From positions 36,760,103-36,824,102 of the forward strand of contig CM064653.1 in NCBI GenBank assembly GCA_032717465.1: a stretch of 64,000 nt of DNA, written 5' to 3'. The notes beneath the pieces were generated by a model. The model worked only from the letters and a program-made list of their open reading frames with translations, had not been told where the DNA came from and made no database searches. The stretch comes from Coenobita brevimanus (lineage: Eukaryota; Arthropoda; Malacostraca; Decapoda; Coenobitidae). A program made the position numbers and the translations under genes. This document shows positions 41,690-51,063 of this stretch, one piece after another (positions within the stretch are counted from its first letter, which is position 1; each line of letters opens with the position of its first letter).

Positions 41690-42110
41690 TTAATCCCTTT
41701 ATGTTGAAGATGTCATTGTAGTTTTATTTATTATTTATTTTTATTTACGTGTTTATTTCCTTTTTTTTTTTTTTTTTTTGCTGCCGCCAGACGATTTATT
41801 CAGCTTAGTGGAGTACCCAGATGTGTATAGAGTTAAGGAAGGATTGATTAGACTTTCCTGAATTATAACGTCTGGAGATAATAAGAATATGAAAATAAAT
41901 AAACGAATGAAAAATATGAGAATAAATTAATGTGAAAAATGTCGTCAAACAGAAGGGATTATAATAAATACTCATCACTCTTCTGACAGATTTATTTCCC
42001 AGATGATTTAGTTCAGGTTACGAGAGGCTTTACTAACAAGATGAATAAAATCGTCTGGGTTACAAGATTACAAAGAAAATCCGTCACTTAAATCACGGGG
42101 TTAAAGATAG
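41690..42110. repeat. Family P1, two partial copies
   Basis: Left arm GCCAGACGATTTATTCAGCT at about 41787; right arms AATTATAACGTCTGGAGATA at about 41860 and GAATAAAATCGTCTGGGTTA at about 42044. Outer edges are TTAATCCCTTTATG and a GGGGTTAAAG-type end near 42100. Confidence 0.7.
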
Positions 42111-42189
42111 GTGTGTTAGCGATTTATTTTATTTTATTTATTTATCTATTTTATTTATTTATGTATTTATTTATTACTCCTCCAGCTCA

Positions 42190-42330
42190 GGTGATGGCCA
42201 GGGGTGGTGAGCTTGAAGGGTTGATTTGACTAGTAACCAAGGAGACTCATCGAATTTCATGCAACTGCGGCTTAATATTCTAGTTATAGGAGTGGCCCAG
42301 TTCCGTCAGGTGAATGAAAATTATAGTGAG
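42190..42330 (-). repeat. Family P3, right arm
   Basis: GACTAGTAACCAAGGAGACT, TGCAACTGCGGCTTAATATT and GGCCCAGTTCCGTCAGGTGA. Confidence 0.7.
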
Positions 42331-42441
42331 CCTCCTAGGGCCACGAGAATACGACCCGAGGCTTGATATAATTACACGGTTGATCAAATTAGAATAAAGT
42401 TAGATTAATTAGCGTGGAGTTAGAATAGAGGAGTTAGCTGA

Positions 42442-42442
42442 G

Positions 42443-42470
<28 letters not shown>
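42442..42470. repeat. (GT)n microsatellite
   Basis: Pure GT run. Confidence 0.96.
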
Positions 42471-42473
<3 letters not shown>

Positions 42474-42479
42474 AAGATA

Positions 42480-43800
42480 CTGTTTGTTTATTTAAGGCTT
42501 TAGACACTAGTAAGACAGTCAGGATATTTTTCACATTTAAACGAAGTCTCCATCTTTGAATAGTTAGAACTTTGATACGAGGCTGAGTTAGGACAGAACC
42601 GCATACTTACAATATTTTAGAATTAAACTACATCTTGAAGCTTTGTTAAGATGATACACCTTTAGTAAGAGGCAGGGTTAAGATACGTCAGGATTTCTTG
42701 CTATAATCTGTTCACTTCAGCTGGGTGTAAAATTGACGTCTGTCTTGAGTGATGAGTTATAACGAGAAATTAACGCTAGAATATGGTGCTAGTCATGAAG
42801 AAGTGCTATGGAAAAAATAGTCTCCTAGCAGTGTATTTTGTCTGAGATACGGAATTGAGGCTGAAAGAGGACGAAAATATGAGCCAAGTTAAATGAAGGA
42901 ATTTTTGCATACACTAAATAGATTGTAATGCTTTGTTAGGCCAGATTAGATATAGATTAGGATTTAAGGCTTTGTTAGGACTGCGTAGACTTTGTTAGGA
43001 TTGAAGACTTTGTTAGAAAAGTATGGATTTAGAATAGACATTGCTTAGGATAGGAAGGCACAGTAAGTTGGGATTGATTAGATGGCATTGTTATAGCTAG
43101 GATAGGATTTTAAAAGCTATTATAGGATTTTATTGTAAGCTAAAATAGGCTTCGATATATAAAGTCTGGATGAGTTAGGATATTATAATAACTTAGGCTA
43201 GGATTTATGAGTACTTATATTACGTCTGAAGGCTGCAGGACAAAAGGATTCCTCTGTAGCGTAGGATGTAGGTTATGTTACGATATACGACGTTTGGGTA
43301 GGATACGATTTCATGATAAGTTAGGATAGTTAGGCTTGCATTTCTTTTTAAAACTTTGTTAGGATAGGATACTGCAGTACTTTAGGGTAGAGGCTTTGTG
43401 TTTAGCTGGGATAGGATTTGGTCGTGTTAGGATATGTTAGACCTGTATTAATTCTAAAGGCTGTGATAGGAGAGGATTCCATTGTATTTAAGCATAGTTG
43501 TGTCATAGGTTTTGCTTTACGCTGATGGCTTCAAGTGGATGGCTGAGTTAGGTGAGGATACGATTTCATTACACTTAAATTACTTCTAAATGGTGTGTTA
43601 GACTAAAACTCCAGAATACTGTAGATCTTAGTCTTGGTTTCTAGGGCTGTGTTATGATGAAGGTTAAACTTAAATTATTTCTGAAGACTGTTAGGAGTCA
43701 TTAGTATTTTAGAGATCACACTTAAATTGGATTCTTATCTATGCTAGGATATATGAAGCTTCAGGAAGAGGACTTCAATAGGATAAAAGGCAGCTAGTGA
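42480..43800 (+). repeat. Highly degenerate GTTAGGATAGG-rich block
   Basis: Words such as TTAGGATAG, TTAGGACTG and GTTAGGATTG recur dozens of times (clearest 42950-43450) with no fixed period. It may be a very old TTAGG-like array. A P4 copy interrupts it at 42755-42910. No gene seen. Confidence 0.55.
42755..42910 (-). repeat. Dispersed repeat family P4, inverted copy
   Basis: GTGCTAGTCATGAAGAAGTG and GGACGAAAATATGAGCCAAG are the reverse complements of the P4 words at 30580-30795. Confidence 0.7.
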
Positions 43801-43874
43801 GCACAAATAAAAATTTACCTGATTTTGAGATAATAGACGGGCTTAAAATAGGTACCTATTATTATTCGCTTATA

Positions 43875-43954
<80 letters not shown>
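43875..43954. repeat. (TA)n microsatellite
   Basis: Pure TA array of about 39 units. Confidence 0.98.
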
Positions 43955-43956
<2 letters not shown>

Positions 43957-44002
43957 ACTAATATAACTTTACAGAGTCGGGTTTTTTTTTTAAATTACAT
44001 GT

Positions 44003-44740
44003 ACAGCATATTCCCCTTTTCCTTCCCTTCTCCCCCTCGTTTTCTCTCCTTTCCCTCCTCTTCCTCTTGTCTTTCCCTCTGTCCCGCTCTTTTTTCCCCC
44101 CCTTCTGTTCTTCATTTTCCTTCTCGTCCCCTTTCCTCCTCCTCCTCCTTTTCCCTCCCTGCCCTCTTTCATCCTCTTTTCATTGTCTTTTCGTTTCTCT
44201 TCCTTTCTCCCCGTTACCCCCTTATTCCATTCTCTTAACCCAATCCCTTTCTCCCCATTCTCTCCCCGTCCCCGTATGCCCTGCCCCCATTCGTTCTTCT
44301 GTGTCCCTTCCTTCTTCGATGTCCCTTCCTTCCTTCCTTCCTCCTTCATTATCCTCACTCTCCTTCACTTTTCTCCCTTCCTCTTCCTGTCTCTCTGTTT
44401 ATCTTCCTTTCTATCCCTTCCTCTTTCTCTCTTCCTTCCCCTCTTCTTTCACCTCGTCTGTCTCCCTCTCTTCTTTCACCTCATCCCTCTCCCTCTCTTC
44501 TTTCACCCCATCCCTCTCCCTCTCTTCTTTCACCCTGTCCCTCTCCCTCTTTTATTTCCAAACCAAACTCCTACTCCCGCATCCATTCCCCTCCCCATTC
44601 CTCCCTTTCTTTCGCTGTCTTCCCTTCATCCCTGTCTCATTCCTCTTTCCAACCCCTCCCCCCCCTCACCATCCCCTCTCCGTCCTCATTCTCTCCTCCC
44701 TCCTCTCCTCACCTAACATCTCCCCCAGACCCCCTGTCTG
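44003..44740. repeat. Polypyrimidine tract
   Basis: C/T-rich + strand, with a short tandem CTCTTCTTTCACCCC-type unit of about 29 bp at 44445-44550. Confidence 0.93.
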
Positions 44741-44774
44741 ACACTCATGTACTGGAATAATAGGTGTTTTGCTG

Positions 44775-44776
<2 letters not shown>

Positions 44777-44824
<48 letters not shown>
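44777..44824. repeat. (GT)n microsatellite
   Basis: Pure GT array. Confidence 0.97.
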
Positions 44825-44825
<1 letters not shown>

Positions 44826-44984
44826 TTTCTTTTTCTGTTGCTTATATCCTTTCACTCTTTTCCCCCTCAGTAACACTTCCAGCCCCCTTGTCCTCCCTTG
44901 CTCCCCTTCCCCTCTCTTGTTCTTCACTCTTGTTCACTTACACCCCACTTTTTTGCACCTTTATGGTATTCCCAGTGGCATAAG

Positions 44985-45180
44985 AGGCTTAGTAGCACCT
45001 CTTCCAGAGCGATTTATTTTGCCAGTTATACTTAACATTTTCTTGTATGTCATCTGCATCTTATTAATATCGCATAGTTTGTCACTTACAAAAAATATCG
45101 GTACTAAGGTGTAAAGTGCAGAATAAATCGCCAAAGAAGAGGTGTTACAAAATTTTCCGACCCGCTTAGAATGCGACCCG
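44985..45180. repeat. Palindromic repeat family P2, both arms
   Basis: AGTAGCACCTCTTCCAGAGC with GATTTATTTTGCCA on the left; GCAGAATAAATCGCCAAAGA then AGAGGTGTTACAAA on the right. It lies directly downstream (on the - strand) of the stop codon at 45198. On that strand its left arm contains AATAAA at 45013-45018, so it may supply the polyadenylation signal of that gene. Confidence 0.8.
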
Positions 45181-45197
45181 AAGCCCCATCAAGGACA

Positions 45198-45828
45198 CTA
45201 CTTCGTGAGCTGGTTTGTGGGCGTGTCTTCTGGGATAGTGTCCATGGGCGTGGGCGTGGAGGACCTTGATCGCCTGTGTCTCCCGTGTTCATGATCCGTG
45301 GGCTCCAGGAGATACCTTTGGCTCCTATGTATCACATCTCGTACTCGGTCTACCGTTCCTGCTGTTCCTACACCGTCGTCCTCGCAGCTGATGGAGAAGA
45401 CCGGAGGGTTGATGGAAATGGTTGGGTCTCCTTGGTTTCGATCCTGCGACTCTTGGGATGTGGGTTGGTCAGGTGGCTCTCCTCGACCGGTTGGAGCTTG
45501 GGTAAGGACTCTTTGATCCGACTGTACGTTTTCCCCTGTGTGGTCTGTGTCCTTGGTCTGTGTATCTGTGTCATTTTCTCTAGTTTTGTGGTCTGTTATT
45601 GCTGTGTTTGTGGTGTGATTAGTGTGTTTGTCCAATGTTTGTGTCTCTGTATCATTGTCTGTAGTTTCTGTGTCTGTACCCTTATTGTTGTTCTGTGAGT
45701 CTGTGTCTTTGTTGTTATTCGGTGTGTCTGTGTCTGTGTCTGTATCATTGTTCTGTAAGTCTGTGTCATCCGCTAGTCCCATGGCAGCACAGCGAGCAAG
45801 GAGCCTCTCTGGGGAAGCCGTCAGGGAC
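45198..45828 (-). CDS. Probable terminal coding exon of an unknown gene
   Basis: Seen: on the - strand, TTATTTTCCTTCTAACAG ends at 45829 and is a good acceptor. The exon then reads one base (completing a split codon) and 209 codons to a stop at 45198. It opens SLTASPERLLARCAAMGLAD, continues with a Thr/Asp/Asn-rich segment of about 75 residues containing DTDTDTD repeats, and ends with a basic-acidic tail (HGRHRRSRSSTPTP, then PEDTPTNQLTK). The split codon fits the donor of the exon at 48417-48670 exactly. The frame is intact although the surroundings are decayed repeats. Inferred: a disordered, phosphorylatable C-terminal tail. I see no domain and do not recognise the protein. The Asp-Thr stretch probably arose from an ACAGAC microsatellite. 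Confidence 0.55.
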
Positions 45829-45899
45829 CTGTTAGAAGGAAAATAAGAAGGTTTAGGATTAAAGCCTGTCGACTGTCAAAGGGTTTATTTTAAAGGCAG

Positions 45900-47825
45900 A
45901 CAATTAGGTTTTATTTGTTTCAATCTTTCCCTTTCTCGTTGTCACGCTAAGAAGGCAAATACCCCTATGGTTACCACATACTTCTCTCTCCCCCTTTCCT
46001 TTGTATAAAGGAACAATTATACCTGATTTCCAGTCCTCTGGAACCCTTCCTTCTTCCCAAGCCAGTCTACACAACTTCCATATCCACTCCACAACAATCT
46101 CACCCCCATACCTCAGCATTTCACCACACACTGCATCAGTTCCTGGGGCCTTTCCCAACTTGATCTTCTTCATTGCTTCCACTATTTCCACCCTACTGAT
46201 CTCTTCCTCCTTCTGTCATCCCATCTTCTCCCAGCCATTCCCCAACCACTTATACTCGCACTGCTCTCACTCTCTACATTCAACAAATCCTCAAAGTGCT
46301 CCCTCCATCTCCTCAATTTCTCTCTCTTCTCCACCAACAATCTATTATTCCTATCTTTCACTCCCCTACTATTTCCCCTTTCACACTGCCTTACTTTCTT
46401 TACCTCCTTCCAAAACAATTTCTTACTCTCCCTCCATTTCACACTCAGATTCCTCCCAAACGCTTCATCCACTTTCTTCTTACTCTCCTTCACCAGTCTC
46501 TTCACCTCCCTTCTCTTGCTGACATATACATCTCTCTTCTCTCTCTCATCTTCTCCCCTACCTCTACTCGGTAATCATTCACTATATGCCTTCTTTTGTT
46601 CCACAGCTCGTTTCACCTCATCATTCCACCATGCTGTCCCTTGCACACCCTTTCATCTCCTAACTCCACAAACCACCTCACACTCTGCTTCTATCTCTTC
46701 CATGAATATCTTACATACGTCTTCCACTCCTTCCATCTGCTCTAGCTCATACCTTCCCAATCTTTCTTCCACTATGCTCTTATACTCTGCCATTTTCTCA
46801 CTATCTTGCAAATTCTCCATTCTTCTCACAGGAGCTTTTTCCTCCTGTCTTCCCCTTCGTCTCCTCAACCATTTTCTTTGCAGATTTACCTTGGCCATCA
46901 CTAAGTGATGGTCCGAGACTCCATTCCCCCACCCTCTCCACACTCTTGCATCTAACACTTGTCTTCTCATTCGCTCATCCACACACGTTGTCTATCATTG
47001 CCTTTCATTCAACAAGTTCACCATCCATCCTCCTCATTACTCTCCATGTATACCGGTGGATCATCTTATGTCGAAAGTAGGTGTTGGCTATTGGCAACCC
47101 CTTACCAGCACAGATGTCCACCAAAGCACTACCATTCCCATCTACTTCAGCTGGCACACCCCACTGACCAACCACTCCATCCACTTACATTCCCAACTTT
47201 GCCATTCATGTCTCCAATCAAAAGCACTCTCTCACTCCTCTCAAATTTGTCCATACATGCTTCTACCTTCGCCCAAAACTCATCTTTCACTCTTGCCACT
47301 CGGTCCTCTGTCGGAGCATACATACATACAGTCGCCCACGCTTGTGTATCTACTTTCATCCTTACCCATACAATCCTTGCACCCACTGTTCCATACTCTC
47401 TTATATTCTCCTTCCACTTCTTACTTATCGTCAGACATACTCCCTTTCTTGCCCTGTCATTCTCATTAACTCCAGCACATATACCTAAACCATATTCCCA
47501 TTCTCTCACCCTTTCACCTTTCCATTTAGTTTCAGTCACTCCACATATATCCACTCTTGCATCCTCAAGCACCTGAACAATCCCTTTCACTTCATCATTC
47601 ACTTCTCTCACATTCCACGTTCCCACCCTCAGAAAGTCGTTTGTCCGTTCCTTAGTCGTCAACGTATGGTCCGTCCTGGTCCGAGGCGCTTTATTCGCTT
47701 GTTTAGTTAGTTCTTTTTACGGGGTGGGACACTAACCCACCACCAACCCTTTTAGTCGCCTCGTACGACAAGCAGGGATACTGGGGGAGTATTCTTGAAA
47801 CCCCCTTACCCCCAGGAGGTTTAAT
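45900..47825 (-). pseudogene. RTE-type LINE, 5' part retained, RT core and 3' end missing
   Basis: Reading the - strand, a leader (47825-47663) includes CGTACGAGGCGACTAAAAGG, a word typical of RTE leaders. Next is an endonuclease frame at 47662-47147 (LRVGTWNVREVN, GVTETKWKGE, LLIGDMNGKVG), then the SDHHLVMAKV motif at about 46920. The linker frames 46982-46653 and 46505-46182 follow, and the start of RT at 46191-45904 (MKKIKLGKAPGTDAVCGEML, GNHRGICLLSV). Frames shift at least three times. It stops before the catalytic YADD. Loss of the 3' part is opposite to the usual 5' truncation of LINEs and implies a later deletion. Confidence 0.85.
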
Positions 47826-47829
47826 GATT

Positions 47830-48044
47830 TTTATTAATGTATATTGAGTAACGATAACTATTGTAGCACAGCAAGTTAAATTTTTAACATATATCCTTCA
47901 TCAAAGATGTACTACCTCCTGGCAGGTATGTCATAGCCGAGGGACAAGGAGAGAACCTGCAGTATTCATTGTTGCACCCAAGGTTCCCAGCATTTATGCC
48001 GGGTGAACAAGAACGAGGTAGAGGGACAAAGTATTTTTTTTTTT
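47830..48044. other. No feature seen
   Basis: Non-repetitive spacer between the RTE LINE and a P4 copy. Confidence 0.4.
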
Positions 48045-48240
48045 CACCTTGACCCAGATTATCGTCCATTTGCAGGTTATTTCACATACTTCTGTGACAG
48101 AAAAGAAAATGCTACGGTTCTATATCTTTCCCATAGCACTTCTTTGTGAGTTGCATCACATTCTAGTGTTGATGAAATGTTACAGTTCAGCATGCAAGGT
48201 GGACAGGTGGCAATTTCCGGCCAAGTTAAAGTGAGAAGAG
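48045..48240 (+). repeat. Dispersed repeat family P4
   Basis: CCAGATTATCGTCCATTTGC, CCATAGCACTTCTTTGTGAG and TTTCCGGCCAAGTTAAAG, in the usual P4 order. Confidence 0.75.
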
Positions 48241-48271
48241 TATACAGCCTATCTGTTACCTGTTACCCTTA

Positions 48272-48412
48272 AGGCCCGGACACACTTGCCCTCGAACATG
48301 TGAGGGGTAAATCGTAAATCCAGTGTTCAGGCTGGAATACTACGGCAGCTCAAACCCGGTGCTTCGTATCATCTCGTTGATCACATGTTTCGAGCAAAGT
48401 GTGGCCGCACCC
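48272..48412. mobile_element. Small PIF/Harbinger-like MITE next to a splice donor
   Basis: The left end is AGGCCCGGACACACTTGCC, then CTCGAACATGTGA. The right end, reverse complemented, reads GGGTGCGGCCACACTTTGC then TCGAAACATGTGA. The arms therefore match for about 35 bp with a few changes. TTA flanks both ends (48269-48271 and 48413-48415), and the wider word ACCCTTA is identical on both sides. A TTA target and short length suggest PIF/Harbinger. There is no coding sequence. Confidence 0.65.
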
Positions 48413-48416
48413 TTAC

Positions 48417-48670
48417 CTTGTGGCGTGTGGGGCTGAGAACCTCCTTCCTCTCTGCACACCAAGGGGTTTCAGGTCATCCCCGACCAGAGAAAGTCTCCTG
48501 GTCGTCGTTCCTCCGGGGGTAGAGTTCCTCCTGACGACGGGGGGCGAATCTGCCTCCACCGCCCCCCACTCCTCCACCTCTCCGCCCCCCGCCACCGCCT
48601 TCTGTCCGAATCGTGCTCGGATCGTGTTGATGGGGCGAGTTAGTTCGATGATCTTGTCGTCGTCGCGGCG
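48417..48670 (-). CDS. Probable internal coding exon of an unknown gene
   Basis: Seen: on the - strand the acceptor is a pyrimidine run ending CCCACCCAG at 48671, and the donor is CAAG then GTAAGG. The exon is 254 bp, begins in phase 0 and ends with two bases (AG) of a split codon. It is open throughout and begins RRDDDKIIELTRPINTIRAR. A Gly/Glu-rich stretch follows, then three Arg-Arg-x-Ser sites (RRNSTP, RRLSLV, RRFSAP). Such sites are typical of basophilic kinase or 14-3-3 target motifs in cytoplasmic tails. The split codon is completed by the first base of 45198-45828. The exon is GC-rich compared with the surroundings. I do not recognise the protein; earlier exons are not found and may lie outside the window. 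Confidence 0.6.
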
Positions 48671-48773
48671 CTGGGTGGGGAAGGGATAAGAAAAGATTGT
48701 TATTATTGTGTGTTTTGAACAGTGTGTATGGGGGGGTGTAGGGGGGAGCTGGCTGACTGGCTGTGCACAAAAT

Positions 48774-49674
48774 AATTGTTTTTATCCGATTTTAACCAAA
48801 CTTGTTGGAAGGGTTGAGGGTCAGGCAGTGAGTACACCTATTATTTTTTAGAACAATAGATCATAAATCAAGATCAAAGGGCTTGGACAAACGCAGACCA
48901 AGCGAAAGCAAGCTAAAAAGTTTTTATTCAGATTAGACCAAACTTGGACGATAGGCTGAGGGTAAGGCAAGAATGAAGTTATTTAGTTCTGAGAATAGTT
49001 AGTCAAAGCACATGGTCACAGCACAAGGTCAACTTAAATAGTTTGTATCTGATTTACATCAAAGTTTGTGAATGGACTGAGGTTACGACAAGAACAGGTT
49101 TCGATTTTGAGAAAGATCAGTTAAGGTCAATATCACGGAGAAAGGTCAGAGGTCAAGATCAAAGGACAAAGTCAGCTCAGTTTTCATCTTGTATGAACTA
49201 AGTGTGGAAGGGTTAGGGGTCAGGCATGAATGAAGGGATTCAGTTTTGAGAACGGTCACTCAAAGATCAAGATCACTGGGCAACGTCAAAGTTCGACCCA
49301 TGTGTCTGTGTTAAGAAAATTACACATCAAACTCCGTAGATTAGTTGAGGATTACAAGAGGTGACCTGTTGTCATTTAGAACAATAGGTTGAAGGTCAAG
49401 GTTACATACAAAGGTCAATTTAAACCACTAAACATTCCCACTTTGTGGAAATGTTTAGGCCAAAACAGTGATGCAGAGATTCCGATTTGACCATCAGTCA
49501 CAATGCAGGTTACAGGAAAAGGACCAGTGTCAAGATCAATGGGCAAAGGTTACTCAAACATTTTTTACCCGATTTGAACCAGAGTTGGTGGAAATGTTAT
49601 GGGTTAGGGAAGAATGAAAGCATTCGATTTTCTGAGTAATCTGTTGGAGGTCAAGGTCACAGGGCAGAGTCAAT
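48774..49674 (+). repeat. About 128 bp tandem repeat rich in AGGTCA words, about 7 copies
   Basis: Each unit has, in order, a CCGATTTGAACCAAACTTGG-like start, GGAAGGGTTGAGGGTCAGGC, a GAATGAAG block, TTTTGAGAACGGTCAGTCAA and AGGTCAAGGTCACAGGGC. Copies begin near 48774, 48915, 49040, 49180, 49305, 49430 and 49555 and are about 65-80% alike by eye. AGGTCA or near matches occur several times per unit. The block sits just upstream (transcriptionally) of the exon at 48417-48670. Confidence 0.8.
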
Positions 49675-49679
49675 TATTC

Positions 49680-50290
49680 GGCCCTTGGACTATGTCGCGT
49701 CTCACAGGAATTACTCTGCATGCCCAGATATCGCATAATGTAGAACCCTGGATAAGGACAATATTTCTCCAGTTCTATCAAAGTTTTTCACATCAGGATC
49801 CCCCTTACATCCTGGAGAAATAATAACAGTTGTGTTAAGTCCCCATAGGATAAGGAAAATGAAAAACTAATTTTGGTTTACTAGGCTACCAGTACAAACT
49901 ATGACATCTTCACACGTAAAACTGCATTGAGTGTGACAAAGTGTAAACTGAACAGTGTATGACCGCTTATTGTATACGCCACATATATCAGTTTTCTTCA
50001 CCCATTTTCCATTTTTCTGTGCCCATAGTTACTTTCGGTTTGTTCTAATTATGTTCTCTGACTGCCTGTTTTCTGTTTCCTTCGATTACCTTCTGTTTAT
50101 TCTGTGTCCTAGGTCTGTAGTTTAATTCGATGTTGTCTATTTTTTCTTAGTAACGCGGCTAAGCATTTAATAGCATCTACCCCAGCCGTTACCTTCACTT
50201 ACTTCCAGATATGTCCAGAATTTTACTGAGCACTAGACTTCTAACGTGTGGATGGATACAGCTTTGCCATTTATTTTGTCAGCTGATGCA
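49680..50290. other. No feature seen
   Basis: Apparently unique sequence. I looked for further - strand exons that would fit the phase-0 start of 48417-48670 and found none I could support. Confidence 0.4.
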
Positions 50291-50375
50291 CATCCTAACG
50301 TGAATAAAATCGTGTGGTAGCAACGTGAATAAACTGGTGTATAAGTGACGTCCTCGGCATGAATTATGTAACCCA
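50290..50375 (-). repeat. Family P1 remnant
   Basis: GTGAATAAAATCGTGTGGTA followed by GACGTCCTCGGCATGAATTA. Confidence 0.5.
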
Positions 50376-50629
50376 ACCCAACCAAGCCTAACCCAACTCC
50401 TTATCATATTCCAGTCATCACTCATCATTGTCAGCAGCTGCATTACTCATCATTTCCATAATTGGTATCATCACCATCATCATCATCATTAGTCGTATTA
50501 TCGTTATCATTGGGAACTTCATTATTGCTCTGTGATGGAGAAAATTCTTATCTTCACCCTGTGTTATGGTCCAACAGAGTTTGTATCGTTATCATATACT
50601 CGTGTACAGAATAATTATGGTATATGGAT

Positions 50630-50890
50630 GGATAGATAGATAGATAGATAGATAAACAGGAAGATAATTTAGACAGTCACATACAGATACATAAGATGTG
50701 GATAGATACATGGATGGATGGATCGATGGATGAATATAGACACATGCATAAAGTTTGATTGATTGCATAATTGATTGATTGACATTTAACAGAGATAAAC
50801 AAGTACAGTCCACTTCACTCACCTATACCACAGCCATACATACACACATACATACGTACATACATACATCCAGCCGTGCGTATATATACA
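50630..50890. repeat. (GATA)n, (GGAT)n and ACATAC microsatellites
   Basis: GATA at about 50630-50655, GGAT at 50700-50732, ATACATAC words at 50830-50870. Confidence 0.9.
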
Positions 50891-50974
50891 TACATACGGT
50901 ACATACACATGCAAACTGACCCTTACATGTATGTACACACAAACATCAGCATGGGTATCTATCATTTAGGGACT

Positions 50975-50988
50975 TGCGCGCGCGCGCG

Positions 50989-51025
<37 letters not shown>

Positions 51026-51050
51026 TCTCTCTCTCTCTCTCTCTCTCTCC
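50975..51050. repeat. (CG)7-(CA)n-(TC)n compound repeat
   Basis: An alternating GCGCGCGCGCGCGC run (50976-50989), one T, then CA to about 51024, then TC to 51050. The first two parts are strict purine-pyrimidine alternation over about 50 bp. Confidence 0.96.
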
Positions 51051-51063
51051 AAGGGGGTAAATG

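Larger units (their letters stand above)
45829..48416 (-). other. Putative intron between the two exons
   Basis: Bounded by GTAAGG (donor, 48416 downward) and TTCTAACAG (acceptor). Its 2.6 kb consists largely of inserted elements: the RTE LINE, a P4 repeat and a small PIF-like MITE. Confidence 0.5.

Noticed and set aside
45276..45698. 140-residue Cys/Val-rich frame on the + strand
   Set aside because: It is antisense to the Asp/Thr-rich exon at 45198-45828; its composition is the complement of that repeat.
48474..48770. Gly/Arg-rich 98-residue frame on the - strand
   Set aside because: It overlaps the supported exon in another frame, and the exon frame alone is bounded by good splice sites.
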